56,793 nt of DNA from CAZLYX01 sp964563885 (GTDB lineage: Bacteria; Pseudomonadota; Gammaproteobacteria; Burkholderiales; Neisseriaceae). Shown one piece after another: positions 17,940 to 26,753 of this stretch. The DNA is taken from assembly GCA_964563885.1 (NCBI GenBank), contig CAZLYX010000005.1:1-56793 (forward strand), given 5' to 3'. Position numbers and translations under genes: made by a program. The notes below the pieces were generated by a model. That model ran no database searches and had not been told where the DNA came from. It worked only from the letters and a program-made list of their open reading frames with translations. Numbering within the stretch: the first letter of the stretch is position 1; the number at the start of each line of letters is the position of its first letter.

Positions 17940-18011
17940 CAGAAATCGTGTGATTAAAACTTAAAAGACTATCTAAAGCTTAGGTTCAGATAGCCTTTTT
18001 ACTGGCAAGGA

Positions 18012-18653
18012 TTAAGATGGTTTTGCTGCACGTTTAGCGCGAATGATTTCCACCACACCAGGCAGTATTGATAACACAATAATGCCGCCCAGCACCAAAC
18101 CTAAATTATTTTTAACCACTGGAATATTGGCAAAGAAATAACCCGCATATGAAAATAACACCACCCATAACACCGCACCGATAACGTTGTAGCGAATAAA
18201 CTGACCATAATTCATATTGCCCATACCCGCCACAAATGGCGCAAACGTGCGCACGATGGGTACAAAGCGCGCAATGATAATGGTTTTGCCGCCATGCTTT
18301 TCATAAAATGCATGGGTTTTATTAAGATAAGCGCGTCGAAAAATCTTAGAGTCAGGGTTTGCAAATAATCGAGAGCCAAAATATTTACCAATCATAAAGT
18401 TGACTGCGTCGCCCAAAATAGCGGCTACCAATAATACCAATACCATAATATGGATATTCATATCGCCCACAGCCGCAATGCCGCCAGCTGCAAACAATAA
18501 AGAATCGCCAGGTAAAAAAGGTGTGACCACTAAGCCAGTTTCACAAAACACAATCAAGAATAAAATAGCGTAAATCCACAAGCCGTAGCTGGCGGAAAGA
18601 GTGGCTAAGTGTTGGTCGATATGGAGAATAAAATCGATAATGGCACTGATCAT
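18012..18653 (-). CDS. DedA family membrane protein
   Basis: A 213-aa inner-membrane protein of the DedA/VTT family, linked in other bacteria to undecaprenyl-phosphate or lipid flipping and to membrane potential. Family marks are ETGLVVTPFLPGDSLLFAAGG (the PGD/E re-entrant loop, about residues 37-58), GDAVNFMIGKYFG, and FYEKHGGKTIIIARFVPIVRTFAPFVAGMGNMNYGQFIRYN with the essential arginines. Four or five hydrophobic segments are visible. It stands alone, divergent from hda. The exact substrate cannot be read from sequence. Confidence 0.9.
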   Translation of the reverse strand: MISAIIDFILHIDQHLATLSASYGLWIYAILFLIVFCETGLVVTPFLPGDSLLFAAGGIAAVGDMNIHIMVLVLLVAAILGDAVNFMIGKYFGSRLFANPDSKIFRRAYLNKTHAFYEKHGGKTIIIARFVPIVRTFAPFVAGMGNMNYGQFIRYNVIGAVLWVVLFSYAGYFFANIPVVKNNLGLVLGGIIVLSILPGVVEIIRAKRAAKPS

Positions 18654-18789
18654 TGAAGGGCTTTCTTGGCTGGATATGGTATTCAGATTGACTTTGCTAT
18701 GGATTATTATAGCGGGTGAATATATTAAAGATGCGGCATTTTAAGTGAAAGTAGGGAAAATTCCAAATGTTCCGTATAGGTGGTACTGC

Positions 18790-18819
18790 TTGATGATGCG
18801 CGGGAAAACAACGTACAAT
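18790..18819 (+). promoter_or_regulatory. Putative sigma-70 promoter of hda
   Basis: TTGATG (18790-18795), an 18-bp spacer, then TACAAT (18814-18819), 37 bp before the GTG start of hda. Confidence 0.5.
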
Positions 18820-18856
18820 CATTCCGATTTCAATCGCTTGGAAAAACGGGCTAGCC

Positions 18857-19525
18857 GTGAATCAGCTTATTTTTGATTTTGCCACAAGAGAATACCCAGA
18901 TTTCGACAAATTTCTTGGAACCTCCAACGGCGAGTTACTGCATGTATTGCGCCAACAGTGCAACCCATTTATTTATGTATGGGGGCAAGAGGGCTCAGGT
19001 AAAAGCCATTTATTACAGGCTTGGGTGGCACAGGCTTTGCTTGCAGGCCACGAAGCTGCTTATATAGATGCCACTACCATGCAGCTAACTGATGCAGTTT
19101 TTGAAACTGAATATTTGGCGATAGACCAAATAGATCAGCTCAATGATGATGAACAAAGCTTATTGTTCAGCATTTTTAACCGTGTGCGTAACGGCGGCAA
19201 AGGGCTTTTACTGCTCAGCGCCAATGTGCCACCACCACAGCTGGTGATTCGTGAAGATTTGCGTACGCGCATGGGTTATTGTTTGGTGTATGACGTTAAA
19301 CCGCTCACTGATCAAGAAAAAGTTGATGCTTTGGTGGGCATGGCTGCTGCTCGTCAATTGGTTATTAATGCTGATATTTTTATCTATTTGCTGAATCATT
19401 GGCGGCGCGACATGGATAGCCTTATTCAAATGCTCGATACTTTAGATCATTACGCGCTCTCAATGGGCAAGCGCATTACCTTGCCGCTGTTGCGGCAGCT
19501 GCTGAAACAACAGGAAACCGAATGA
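18857..19525 (+). CDS. hda: DnaA regulatory inactivator Hda
   Basis: DnaA-related AAA+ protein that, bound to the replicative clamp, stimulates hydrolysis of DnaA-ATP and so limits re-initiation. The 222-aa protein begins MNQLIFDF, a clamp-binding QLxLxF-like motif at the extreme N-terminus as in E. coli Hda. Walker A is WGQEGSGKSHLL (about residues 42-53) and a Walker B-like LAIDQIDQL follows. It lacks the DnaA DNA-binding domain. It uses a GTG start and overlaps the next gene by 4 bp, forming an hda-HAD-cutA operon. Confidence 0.92.
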   Translation: MNQLIFDFATREYPDFDKFLGTSNGELLHVLRQQCNPFIYVWGQEGSGKSHLLQAWVAQALLAGHEAAYIDATTMQLTDAVFETEYLAIDQIDQLNDDEQSLLFSIFNRVRNGGKGLLLLSANVPPPQLVIREDLRTRMGYCLVYDVKPLTDQEKVDALVGMAAARQLVINADIFIYLLNHWRRDMDSLIQMLDTLDHYALSMGKRITLPLLRQLLKQQETE

Positions 19526-20190
19526 AAAATCTTGCTATATTTGATTTAGACAATACGTTAATCAACACCGACTCTGATAATAGCTGGCCACAATACCTGA
19601 TGAATAAAGGCGTGGTTGATATCGAATTTGTGCGCACTAAAAACGACAAATTTTACCAAGATTACCTTAATGGCTGTTTAGACATCGATGAGTTTTTGCA
19701 GTTTCAACTTGAGCCACTTAAGCATTTTAGCTTAGAGGAATTGGCGCACATGCATGGCGAATTTACACAAGAATTTATTGTGCCGCATATTAGCTCTATG
19801 GCAAAAATGTTGGTACAAAGCCACCGTGAAGCTGGCGATGAATTATTAGTGATATCCGCTACTAATGAGTTTATTATTACGCCAATTTGTCATTTGTTTG
19901 GTATTGAAAACATTATTGGCACTCAATTAGAAATGGGCGAAAATGGCCGTTATACAGGCGGATACATTGGCACGCCAAGCTTGAAAGAAGGCAAAATTAC
20001 CCGTTTGCACGAATGGCTTAGCGCGCGCAATAAGTCATTCGATGCATATGAGAAAACTTATTTTTACAGCGATTCTAAAAACGATTTACCTTTACTCAAT
20101 TATGTTACTGACCCTGTTGCCGTCAACCCCGATCAAGAGTTGTTACAAACAGCACTTGAAAAAGGCTGGCCAGTTTTAAACTTTAAATAA
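19522..20190 (+). CDS. HAD-IB family phosphatase
   Basis: A 222-aa haloacid dehalogenase superfamily hydrolase of the SerB-like IB subfamily. Motif I is FDLDNTL (nucleophile Asp8, acid/base Asp10), motif II is LLVISATNEF, a lysine appears in SLKEGKITRL, and motif IV is YFYSDSKNDLPLL. The cap lies after motif I. Close relatives in beta- and gammaproteobacteria are annotated as phosphoserine or histidinol-phosphate phosphatases, but the substrate cannot be told here. It overlaps hda by 4 bp and is 17 bp before cutA. Confidence 0.88.
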   Translation: MKNLAIFDLDNTLINTDSDNSWPQYLMNKGVVDIEFVRTKNDKFYQDYLNGCLDIDEFLQFQLEPLKHFSLEELAHMHGEFTQEFIVPHISSMAKMLVQSHREAGDELLVISATNEFIITPICHLFGIENIIGTQLEMGENGRYTGGYIGTPSLKEGKITRLHEWLSARNKSFDAYEKTYFYSDSKNDLPLLNYVTDPVAVNPDQELLQTALEKGWPVLNFK

Positions 20191-20207
20191 TCATAAGGCA
20201 AGCTGAT

Positions 20208-20531
20208 ATGTCGAATTTTAAACCCATTATTGTCATCACCACATTGCCCAATCAAGCCAGTGCTGAATTAATTGGTGTATTGTTGTTAGAAAAGAAATTA
20301 GCTGCGTGTGTGCAATATGAAAATATTGTGAGCCAATATATGTGGGAAGAGAAAATGTGCCGCGATAATGAAGTGCGATTAAGCATTAAAACCTCGCGCC
20401 ATTTGTATAAAGAGACACAAAAGCAGATTGTGCAACACCATCCTTATGAATGCCCACAAGTGCTGATGTTGCCTGTTAGCAAAGGTTTTGCACCTTATTT
20501 GCGCTGGTTTAAGCGTGTTTTAAGTGCTTAA
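20208..20531 (+). CDS. cutA: Divalent-cation tolerance protein CutA
   Basis: A small trimeric cytoplasmic protein of the CutA1 family, linked in E. coli to copper tolerance although its real role is unclear. The 107-aa sequence shows the family core: VITTLPNQASAELIGVLLLEKKLAACVQ, then YMWEEKMCRDNEVRLSIKTS, then HPYECPQVLMLPVSKGFAPYLRW, which is highly conserved. It is the third gene of the hda operon, preceded by an AAGG-type site. Length is normal. Confidence 0.93.
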   Translation: MSNFKPIIVITTLPNQASAELIGVLLLEKKLAACVQYENIVSQYMWEEKMCRDNEVRLSIKTSRHLYKETQKQIVQHHPYECPQVLMLPVSKGFAPYLRWFKRVLSA

Positions 20532-20546
20532 ATATGTGCTAATAGA

Positions 20547-20574
20547 TTGAGCGTGGTGCGAAAAGGTGTACAAT
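20547..20574 (+). promoter_or_regulatory. Putative promoter of panD
   Basis: TTGAGC (20547-20552), a 16-bp spacer, then TACAAT (20569-20574). It lies between the cutA stop and a DUS hairpin that would then be in the panD leader. Confidence 0.5.
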
Positions 20575-20587
20575 ATCCGCCATTCGT

Positions 20588-20615
20588 TTCAGGTAGCTTA
20601 ATCAGGCTACCTGAA
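20588..20615. repeat. DUS inverted pair in the panD leader
   Basis: TTCAGGTAGCTT (20588-20599, 11/12) and an exact copy (20604-20615) form a 10-bp stem. It sits between the putative panD promoter and the panD ATG and lacks a following T run, so it may be a leader hairpin rather than a terminator. Confidence 0.75.
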
Positions 20616-20662
20616 AGCCATTTAAAATCAATTAGCATGATGAAATACACAGAAAGAAAGCC

Positions 20663-21046
20663 ATGTTCCGTACTATGCTCGGCGGCAAGATCCATCGCGC
20701 CATTGTAACCGAAGCCGATTTAAACTATGTGGGCAGCATTACTGTCGATTTAGATTTACTCGATGCTGCAGGCATTTGTGTGAATGAAAAAGTGCAAATC
20801 GTTAACAATAATAATGGCGCCCGCTTTGAAACCTATACTATTCCAGGCGAGCGCGGCAGTGGTGTAATCTGTTTAAATGGTGCCGCTGCACGTATGGTAC
20901 AAAAAGGCGATATTGTTATCATTATGTCTTATTTGATGATGACCAACGATGAAGCCAAAAATCATCAGCCCAATGTGGTGTTGGTGAACGAGAAAAACAA
21001 AATTCGTGGCATTATTCATTACGAGCCACCGCATACAGTTTTATAA
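20663..21046 (+). CDS. panD: Aspartate 1-decarboxylase PanD (pyruvoyl enzyme)
   Basis: Decarboxylates L-aspartate to beta-alanine for pantothenate and CoA synthesis. The 127-aa proenzyme has the self-cleavage site Gly24-Ser25 in NYVGSITVD, where Ser25 becomes the pyruvoyl cofactor. Lys9 and His11 sit in the N-terminal GGKIHRA, and Tyr58 follows in ETYTIPGERGSG. GAAARMVQKGDIVIIMSY is typical of the C-terminal part. It is monocistronic, with its own promoter and a DUS hairpin in its leader. Confidence 0.96.
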   Translation: MFRTMLGGKIHRAIVTEADLNYVGSITVDLDLLDAAGICVNEKVQIVNNNNGARFETYTIPGERGSGVICLNGAAARMVQKGDIVIIMSYLMMTNDEAKNHQPNVVLVNEKNKIRGIIHYEPPHTVL

Positions 21047-21075
21047 ACACTGTTTGTTGATGTTGAGTTTTTTTA

Positions 21076-21103
21076 AGGCTATCTGAAATGTTTCAGGTAG
21101 CCT
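21076..21103 (+). terminator. DUS-type terminator after panD
   Basis: AGGCTATCTGAA (21076-21087, 11/12) is inverted relative to the exact copy at 21092-21103. A short T run follows, about 30 bp past the panD stop. Confidence 0.8.
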
Positions 21104-21197
21104 TTGTCTTAATCAAGTAATTTATTGCTGTAATGTAGGTGTGATGTCAAAAAAGCAAATAGCTGATTGTTGATAAAATGCCAGCACAGGACATAAT

Positions 21198-22064
21198 ATG
21201 AAACTGAATAAATTTTTAAAACAAGCGTCTTCAGTGTTAAATCGTTTGGATGCGTGGTTGCCGCCAGAAGCCACCAAACCAAATTGGCAAGCGGTGGCTT
21301 ATCGTTGGCAAAGTGTTGGCCGCACGGGTGTTTTAGAAAGTTTACCGCGTCCACATACTTTTCCGCTTAGCCGCTTGGCTGCGGTTGATTCACAAATGCA
21401 ACGTTTGGTGCGCAATACTGAGCAGTTTATTGAAGGGCGCTCAGCCAATAATGTGTTGATGACGGGCGCGCGCGGCACTGGTAAATCTTCGTTGGTAAAA
21501 GCTTTGTTGCATGAATATGCCGAGCATGGCTTACGCTTAATTGAAGTGGATAAGTCTGATTTGATTAACCTGCCAGCTTTATTGTTGTTATTGGAAAAAC
21601 GCCCAGAAAAGTTTATTGTCTTTTGCGATGATTTGTCATTTGAAAGCGGCGATGATGCTTATAAAGCGCTGAAGACAGCACTGGATGGCGGTTTATCGGT
21701 GCGCTGCGACAATGTATTGGTTTATGCCACTTCTAATCGCCGCCATTTAATGCCTGAATATATGGATGAAAATATTGCTACTACGGGTGAGCGCGGTGAA
21801 GTGCATCCTAAAGAAGCGGTGGAAGAAAAAGTATCGCTGTCTGATCGCTTTGGCTTGTGGCTAAGCTTTTATCCGTTTGATCAAAACGATTACTTGCAAG
21901 CGGTGCAAAACTGGTTGGCTGATTTCGATTTGGTTTATGACGATACGGCGCGACAAGCAGCGTTGGGCTGGTCGCTATCGCGTGGCAGCCGTTCGGGTAG
22001 AGTGGCGTGGCAATTTGCTTGCGATTGGGCAGGGCGCATGCCAGAGCAGCGAATCATAGATTAA
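21198..22064 (+). CDS. DUF815 family AAA ATPase
   Basis: A 288-aa protein of the DUF815 group of AAA+ ATPases, widespread in Proteobacteria and of unknown function. Walker A is TGARGTGKSSLVKAL (about residues 89-103), Walker B is FIVFCDDLSF, and a sensor-like VLVYATSNRRHLMPE follows. The family-specific EKVSLSDRFGLWLSFYPFDQNDYL comes next. A C-terminal basic SRGSRSGRVAWQF probably acts as sensor 2. No partner is encoded nearby; it stands alone between two DUS terminators. A role in remodelling a protein complex is only inferred from the AAA+ fold. Confidence 0.88.
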   Translation: MKLNKFLKQASSVLNRLDAWLPPEATKPNWQAVAYRWQSVGRTGVLESLPRPHTFPLSRLAAVDSQMQRLVRNTEQFIEGRSANNVLMTGARGTGKSSLVKALLHEYAEHGLRLIEVDKSDLINLPALLLLLEKRPEKFIVFCDDLSFESGDDAYKALKTALDGGLSVRCDNVLVYATSNRRHLMPEYMDENIATTGERGEVHPKEAVEEKVSLSDRFGLWLSFYPFDQNDYLQAVQNWLADFDLVYDDTARQAALGWSLSRGSRSGRVAWQFACDWAGRMPEQRIID

Positions 22065-22084
22065 TCATCTCTAAGTTATACAAA

Positions 22085-22113
22085 AGGCTACCTGAAAGAT
22101 ATTCAGGTAGCCT
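22085..22113. terminator. Bidirectional DUS terminator
   Basis: Exact inverted copies at 22085-22096 and 22102-22113 with a 5-nt loop, flanked by A4 and T3, lie between two convergent genes. Confidence 0.9.
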
Positions 22114-22134
22114 TTATTGATGATGTTATTCAGC

Positions 22135-23328
22135 TTATTGAAAAACTTCAGCAAATGCGTTGGCAACATAATCAATATTGCGGGTATTTAAACCGGCAAT
22201 ACAGATGCGGCCAGAGCCAACTAAATATATGGCATGTTTTTTTTGTAGACGTTCAACTTGTGCGGGTGATAAGCCAGTAAAACTAAACATGCCACGCTGT
22301 TTAATAAAATAGCTGAAATCTTTATTGGGCATTTTTGTGCTTAATGCATCGTATAGTTTTTGACGCATAGAGCGAATGCGGTCGCGCATGGCATAAACTT
22401 CGTCTGTCCATTGTTGGTATAAATCTGCACTGTTCATCACATCAGCAGTGATATAAGCACCGTGTGCTGGTGGGCTAGAGTAAATACGGCGTACATTGAA
22501 TTTGAGTTGACCCAATACCAACTCTGCTTCTTCACTGTTAGGGCAAACCACCGATAAACCGCCCACGCGTTCGCCATATAAAGACAAGTTTTTAGAGAAT
22601 GAATTGCTCACCAATAAGGTTAAACCCATTTCAACAGCCTTGCGGATGGCATAAGCATCGCTGTCTAAATCTTCGCCAAAGCCTTGATAGGCAATGTCCA
22701 TAAACGGAATCAATTTGTGCGCTTGAATCACTTGCAGCGTTTTGTCCCATTGTTGCTGCGTTAAATCAACGCCTGTGGGGTTGTGGCAACATGGATGTAA
22801 TATCAACACGCTATTTTCAGGTAGTGTTTTAAAAAAGGCGATCATGTCATCAAATTTAACGCCAATGGTGGCAGGGTCATAATAAGGATAGGTGCCTACT
22901 TCAAAGCCTGCACCCTCAAAAATGCTGCGATGATTGTCCCAAGTAGGGTCGCTCACATAAGCTTTAGCGGCTGGAAACCAGCGATGCAGAAAATCGGCAC
23001 CAATTCTGAGCGCACCCGAGCCGCCTATGGTTTGAATAGTGGCCACACGGCCAGCCTTTAGTACTTCGGCTCCTGAGCCAAACAATAAGTTTTGGCAGGC
23101 GCTGCGGTAGCTCTCTAAGCCTTCCATTGGCAAATAAGGGCGCGGTTGTGCGCTAGCAGCACGCTTAACTTCGGCTTGGCGCACGCAATTTAATACGGGT
23201 AATTGACCTGCCTCATCAAAATAAATACCAATGCCAAGGTTTACTTTAAAATCGCGTGGGTCTTGAAGATAAGTTTCGACGAGACCAAGAATAGGATCGC
23301 CAGGATAAAATTCAACGTGTTGGAACAT
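22135..23328 (-). CDS. Aromatic/aspartate aminotransferase (TyrB/AspC type)
   Basis: A 397-aa fold-type I PLP aminotransferase. It begins MFQHVEFYPGDPILGL, as class Ialpha aspartate and tyrosine aminotransferases do. It has VNLGIGIYFDEAG, TIQTIGGSGALRIGADFL, SDPTWDNHRSIFEGAG and HPCCHNPTG. The PLP lysine is in SNSFSKNLSLYGERVG, and the substrate-binding Arg is near SGRICIAGLN. It should interconvert aspartate, tyrosine or phenylalanine with their keto acids. TyrB and AspC cannot be separated by eye. Only terminators are downstream. Confidence 0.93.
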   Translation of the reverse strand: MFQHVEFYPGDPILGLVETYLQDPRDFKVNLGIGIYFDEAGQLPVLNCVRQAEVKRAASAQPRPYLPMEGLESYRSACQNLLFGSGAEVLKAGRVATIQTIGGSGALRIGADFLHRWFPAAKAYVSDPTWDNHRSIFEGAGFEVGTYPYYDPATIGVKFDDMIAFFKTLPENSVLILHPCCHNPTGVDLTQQQWDKTLQVIQAHKLIPFMDIAYQGFGEDLDSDAYAIRKAVEMGLTLLVSNSFSKNLSLYGERVGGLSVVCPNSEEAELVLGQLKFNVRRIYSSPPAHGAYITADVMNSADLYQQWTDEVYAMRDRIRSMRQKLYDALSTKMPNKDFSYFIKQRGMFSFTGLSPAQVERLQKKHAIYLVGSGRICIAGLNTRNIDYVANAFAEVFQ

Positions 23329-23425
23329 AATCGATTGGTCCTTATTTATTTTATTTTTGAGAGAGGGACCATCATTTTACCTTGATTACAGTAAACCGCC
23401 AGCCAAGCACTTAAGACAGTGATAT

Positions 23426-23544
23426 AAAAAGGCTAGCTGAAACAGCTTAATATTATTTTAGGCAGCCTTTTGCTTATTTAAAATGTATTTAGACAATAAC
23501 AATACGGTACTTAAAGGCTACCTGAAAGATTATTCAGGTAGCCT
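23426..23544. repeat. Two DUS-type hairpins in a divergent gap
   Basis: A degenerate pair (AGGCTAGCTGAA to AGGCAGCCT, about 23426-23471) is followed by an exact inverted pair (23515-23526 and 23533-23544). Both sit between two genes transcribed away from each other, so neither ends an obvious transcript. The rest of the gap 23329-23803 holds only AT-rich DNA, with a short TTTCATATTGAAA palindrome near 23726. Confidence 0.85.
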
Positions 23545-23803
23545 TTAAGTAAATCGACTCAAAAAAACATCAATACTGAAACTGGAGCGGTAAAACAGCA
23601 TGAAAACTTCTACTTAATTTAGTTTAAAGATATAATTATCAAACTTTTTATTTCCATTTTATTGAGTTGTTATCCCTATTGTCGTTACTAACAATTAATT
23701 GATGCTGTGATTATTTTGTTATTGTTTCATATTGAAATATTGTGGAGTTCTGGTTTTTTTTGACGCTTTGTACAATTATCACTGATGAAAATTTACCACT
23801 GAA

Positions 23804-24559
23804 ATGAGCAAACATATTACATATTATACGAGCCAAGAATGTCGCAACAACATTACTGATAAAGCATCAGCTTTGCATAAGCAAACACTCACATTAACTA
23901 ATCGTCTTGGCTTTTTGATTATAGGCTGGGGTTTTGTTGGCTTATTTTATGCATTATCCACAAACCTCACACCTTTTTCAGCACACATACTCAGCGAATC
24001 ATTTATCGATAGAGCCGTAGCATTTAATCCAAATGGTATTTGGCTGTATCTGTCTTTTTTTATGTTTGTACCGCTAGGTTTCTTATTTTCAACACCTGAA
24101 AAACTGATTCAGTTCACTCGAGCCATGCAGATGTGTGCGGTTATATGCGGCGCGGTTTTTTTGATTTTACCTACAACATTGAATTATCCAAGCATCAGTA
24201 CTGATAATAGCGGCACATATGCAAGCCTAGCGTTACTTGGTTTCCTGAGTAATTACGATACGGCTAAAAACTGCTTGCCATCATTGCACGCTGCGTTGAC
24301 ATTGTTAACAGCGTGGGTTATGTACAGCCGATTAAATATTGTGCGCAGCATTGTTATCATGATTTGGGCAGCGTTGATTATTTATTCCATTATTCAAATT
24401 AGACGGCATTTGGCCTTGGATGTTGGGGCTGGTTTATTGGTGGGAGCTGGGGCAATTATATTGGCAGGGCGCCTGCACTTGCCGATTGTTGGTGCTCGCT
24501 GGTTACCCAAAGCGCTTCGCACTGTCGATGAAAATAAACAGAAAGGGTGTGTCCAATGA
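23804..24559 (+). CDS. PAP2/Aur1-like integral membrane phosphatase or phosphotransferase
   Basis: A 251-aa membrane protein with about six hydrophobic segments. Residues 159-162 are PSLH inside NCLPSLHAALTLLTAW (PAP2 motif C2). Residues 202-206 are HLALD, the HxxxD part of motif C3. The Arg expected six residues before His202 is Ile, and the KxxxxxxRP motif C1 is not apparent, as in inositol-phosphotransferase (Aur1)-like members. It probably cleaves or transfers a lipid phosphate. It heads a tight three-gene operon (4-bp overlap with the next gene) with two lipid-modifying di-iron enzymes. The substrate is unknown. Confidence 0.78.
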   Translation: MSKHITYYTSQECRNNITDKASALHKQTLTLTNRLGFLIIGWGFVGLFYALSTNLTPFSAHILSESFIDRAVAFNPNGIWLYLSFFMFVPLGFLFSTPEKLIQFTRAMQMCAVICGAVFLILPTTLNYPSISTDNSGTYASLALLGFLSNYDTAKNCLPSLHAALTLLTAWVMYSRLNIVRSIVIMIWAALIIYSIIQIRRHLALDVGAGLLVGAGAIILAGRLHLPIVGARWLPKALRTVDENKQKGCVQ

Positions 24560-25656
24560 AGGAATTGGCCTTCCCATTGGCTGTTATGTTGCTACTTGTG
24601 TTGATTGAAATGCTGGTATTGCAACGTCGCCAAAATGTACCTTGGCGTGATGTGGTGTTTAATTTAAATTCAGGGCATGTGTTAATGTGGCATTTTCGTG
24701 GTTTAGAAATTTTGGCTTTTGGCGCATTGTTGACATATTTTAGTGTTGGCTGGGTGGGTCAGTGGCCAATTGTGTATCAATGGGTTTTTGGGTTTATCGC
24801 CTGGGATTTGTGTTTTTATTGGATGCATCGTTTGCACCATACTGTGCCATTTTTATGGAATGTTCATGTTGTTCACCATCAAGGTGAGCATTTTAATTTG
24901 TCGTTGGGAATTCGTAATTCTTGGTATTCATCGCTGTCTAACTTTCCATTTATCGCTATTTTGGCGGTGTTGGGCTTACCCCTTGAAATTTTTGTGGTGG
25001 TTTCGTCGATTCACTATGCCGTTCAGTTTTACAATCATAATGGTTTTGTAAAAAACTCTGGCTGGCTTGATAAGTTTTTGGTAACCCCAAAACACCACCG
25101 TGTTCACCACGGTATGAATAAGGTTTATAGAGATAAGAATTTTGGTGGCACATTCTTGATGTGGGATAAATGGTTTGGGTCATTTCAGCATGAGCTCCCT
25201 GATACACCCATTTTGTATGGCACCCACAAACCAGCGCCATCAAATAATCCTTTTTTAGCCAGTAACTTACCCTTTTTAACATATTTTAAATTAAAACAGC
25301 CATCATTAAAAAAAGACCATAGCATTGTGCTCCCTGATGGATTTGTTGCCATTGCGGGCTTTACGCTGTTTGCGTTAGTGATATACACGATTTACCATGA
25401 TGCGAGTTTTAGCAATGTGCAACGCGCCGCCTTTTTCATCCTTATTTTTGGGGGTACATTAGCGATTGGCTCTATGTCTGATGGTAGGCGCTGGGGTTTG
25501 CTGGCATGGGCAAGTATTGCAATCATTAGCGCTATCTTGTTATTGGTACAAATGCATGATGCACTTGCCTTGGTGATGACTATAATTTTATTTTTGCTGG
25601 GTATAGATGGTCTGCGCCGCGGTATTTTTTTAACTCGGATACACAATAGCCCATGA
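24556..25656 (+). CDS. Sterol desaturase / fatty acid hydroxylase family protein
   Basis: A 366-aa membrane di-iron enzyme. Histidine clusters HRLHH (91-95), HVVHH (104-108) and HHRVHH (180-185) match the fatty acid hydroxylase superfamily. Hydrophobic segments lie at the N-terminus and between the clusters, and about 100 hydrophobic C-terminal residues (from about 265) form an extra membrane domain. The ATG at 24556 overlaps the PAP2 stop (ATGA). Members hydroxylate or desaturate sterols, carotenoids, fatty acids or ether lipids; with no sterol genes here a fatty-acyl or lipid-headgroup substrate is more likely, but this is inference. Confidence 0.88.
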   Translation: MKELAFPLAVMLLLVLIEMLVLQRRQNVPWRDVVFNLNSGHVLMWHFRGLEILAFGALLTYFSVGWVGQWPIVYQWVFGFIAWDLCFYWMHRLHHTVPFLWNVHVVHHQGEHFNLSLGIRNSWYSSLSNFPFIAILAVLGLPLEIFVVVSSIHYAVQFYNHNGFVKNSGWLDKFLVTPKHHRVHHGMNKVYRDKNFGGTFLMWDKWFGSFQHELPDTPILYGTHKPAPSNNPFLASNLPFLTYFKLKQPSLKKDHSIVLPDGFVAIAGFTLFALVIYTIYHDASFSNVQRAAFFILIFGGTLAIGSMSDGRRWGLLAWASIAIISAILLLVQMHDALALVMTIILFLLGIDGLRRGIFLTRIHNSP

Positions 25657-26753
25657 TAAAAGTTAAAAGTAAAAGGCTGAGCTTTAAAAGTTCACGCAAC
25701 GATGCATTCTCAACGGCTTTGAAGCAAGAAAGCTCAGCATATTTAGCGGCACACAATGACCATCGTTTTGCTGATCGGTGGTTTTTCATTAAGGCTTTTT
25801 TTCTGGGTGGCTTGGCTGTGGCTTTGTATGTGTCGGCTTTACACGCTACTACATTGATGGCTTTTAGTATTTTGTATGTGTTGTGTATTTTTAGCAGTAT
25901 GGTTTTAGCGATGAATTTATTACACGATGCGTCGCATAAAGCAGTATTTCGTTCTGCTTTTTTGAATAGATGGGTCAATCGTTTGGTTGTGTTTCCATTG
26001 GGTATAGATCCTGATTATTGGACGATACGCCACGTGCGTTACCATCATACGTATCCTAATATTGAAGGGCTAGATTTGGATATTGATGCAAATGCTTTTT
26101 TACGGCAAACGCCTTTTCAACCGTATTTTAAGCATTTTAAATTTCAACATATTTATTGGCCGCTGGTTGCTGGTTTGTCTTTACCCTACATTAATTGGGT
26201 ATATGACTGGGCAGATCGGCTTGGCAAAAGTGAACTTGCGGATGATAGTGTATTGGAAGGTGTTTCTGGCTGGATTGTGTTTTTGAGTTCGAAAGCATTG
26301 CATTTTACTATTGCGTTATTGTTGCCTATTTTGTTTTTGCGTGAATACGGTATAACGACAGGACAAATTGCGGGGGTTTATTTTTTAGCACAAATTGTGG
26401 CATCTTGCGTTTTAGTGGCCTTAATTTTAGGCACACATTGGGCAGATACGAGTTTTTATCAGGCAGATGAACGTGGCGTAATGCCACACACGTGGCATGC
26501 TCATAGCTTTAAAACCACGTGTGATTGGCAATCAAATCCTCGGGCGGTAGGCTATTGGTTAGGTGGCTTAAATTACCATCTTACCCACCATTTGTTTCCT
26601 ACAGTTAACCATCGCCATTATGCCGCTTTGTCGCGCATTGTGGCACGTCTAGCGGCGGAACATGGTTTGGAATATAAACTGTTGAATTACCCAAGCTTAA
26701 TTCGTGCGCAGCAAAAATTTTTAAAGCAGATGGGTCAAGTACCGCCAGTTTAA
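25653..26753 (+). CDS. Membrane fatty acid desaturase
   Basis: A 366-aa membrane di-iron desaturase with the three histidine boxes: HDASH (91-95), HVRYHH (127-132) and HLTHH (309-313). The last sits in GYWLGGLNYHLTHHLFPTVNHRHY, typical of acyl-lipid or front-end type desaturases. No cytochrome b5 domain is fused, so electrons come from a separate donor. Four hydrophobic segments are visible. It overlaps the upstream gene by 4 bp (ATGA). Its stop codon overlaps that of the convergent ligase gene by 4 bp, leaving no room for a terminator. Third gene of the plus-strand lipid operon. Confidence 0.9.
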   Translation: MIKVKSKRLSFKSSRNDAFSTALKQESSAYLAAHNDHRFADRWFFIKAFFLGGLAVALYVSALHATTLMAFSILYVLCIFSSMVLAMNLLHDASHKAVFRSAFLNRWVNRLVVFPLGIDPDYWTIRHVRYHHTYPNIEGLDLDIDANAFLRQTPFQPYFKHFKFQHIYWPLVAGLSLPYINWVYDWADRLGKSELADDSVLEGVSGWIVFLSSKALHFTIALLLPILFLREYGITTGQIAGVYFLAQIVASCVLVALILGTHWADTSFYQADERGVMPHTWHAHSFKTTCDWQSNPRAVGYWLGGLNYHLTHHLFPTVNHRHYAALSRIVARLAAEHGLEYKLLNYPSLIRAQQKFLKQMGQVPPV

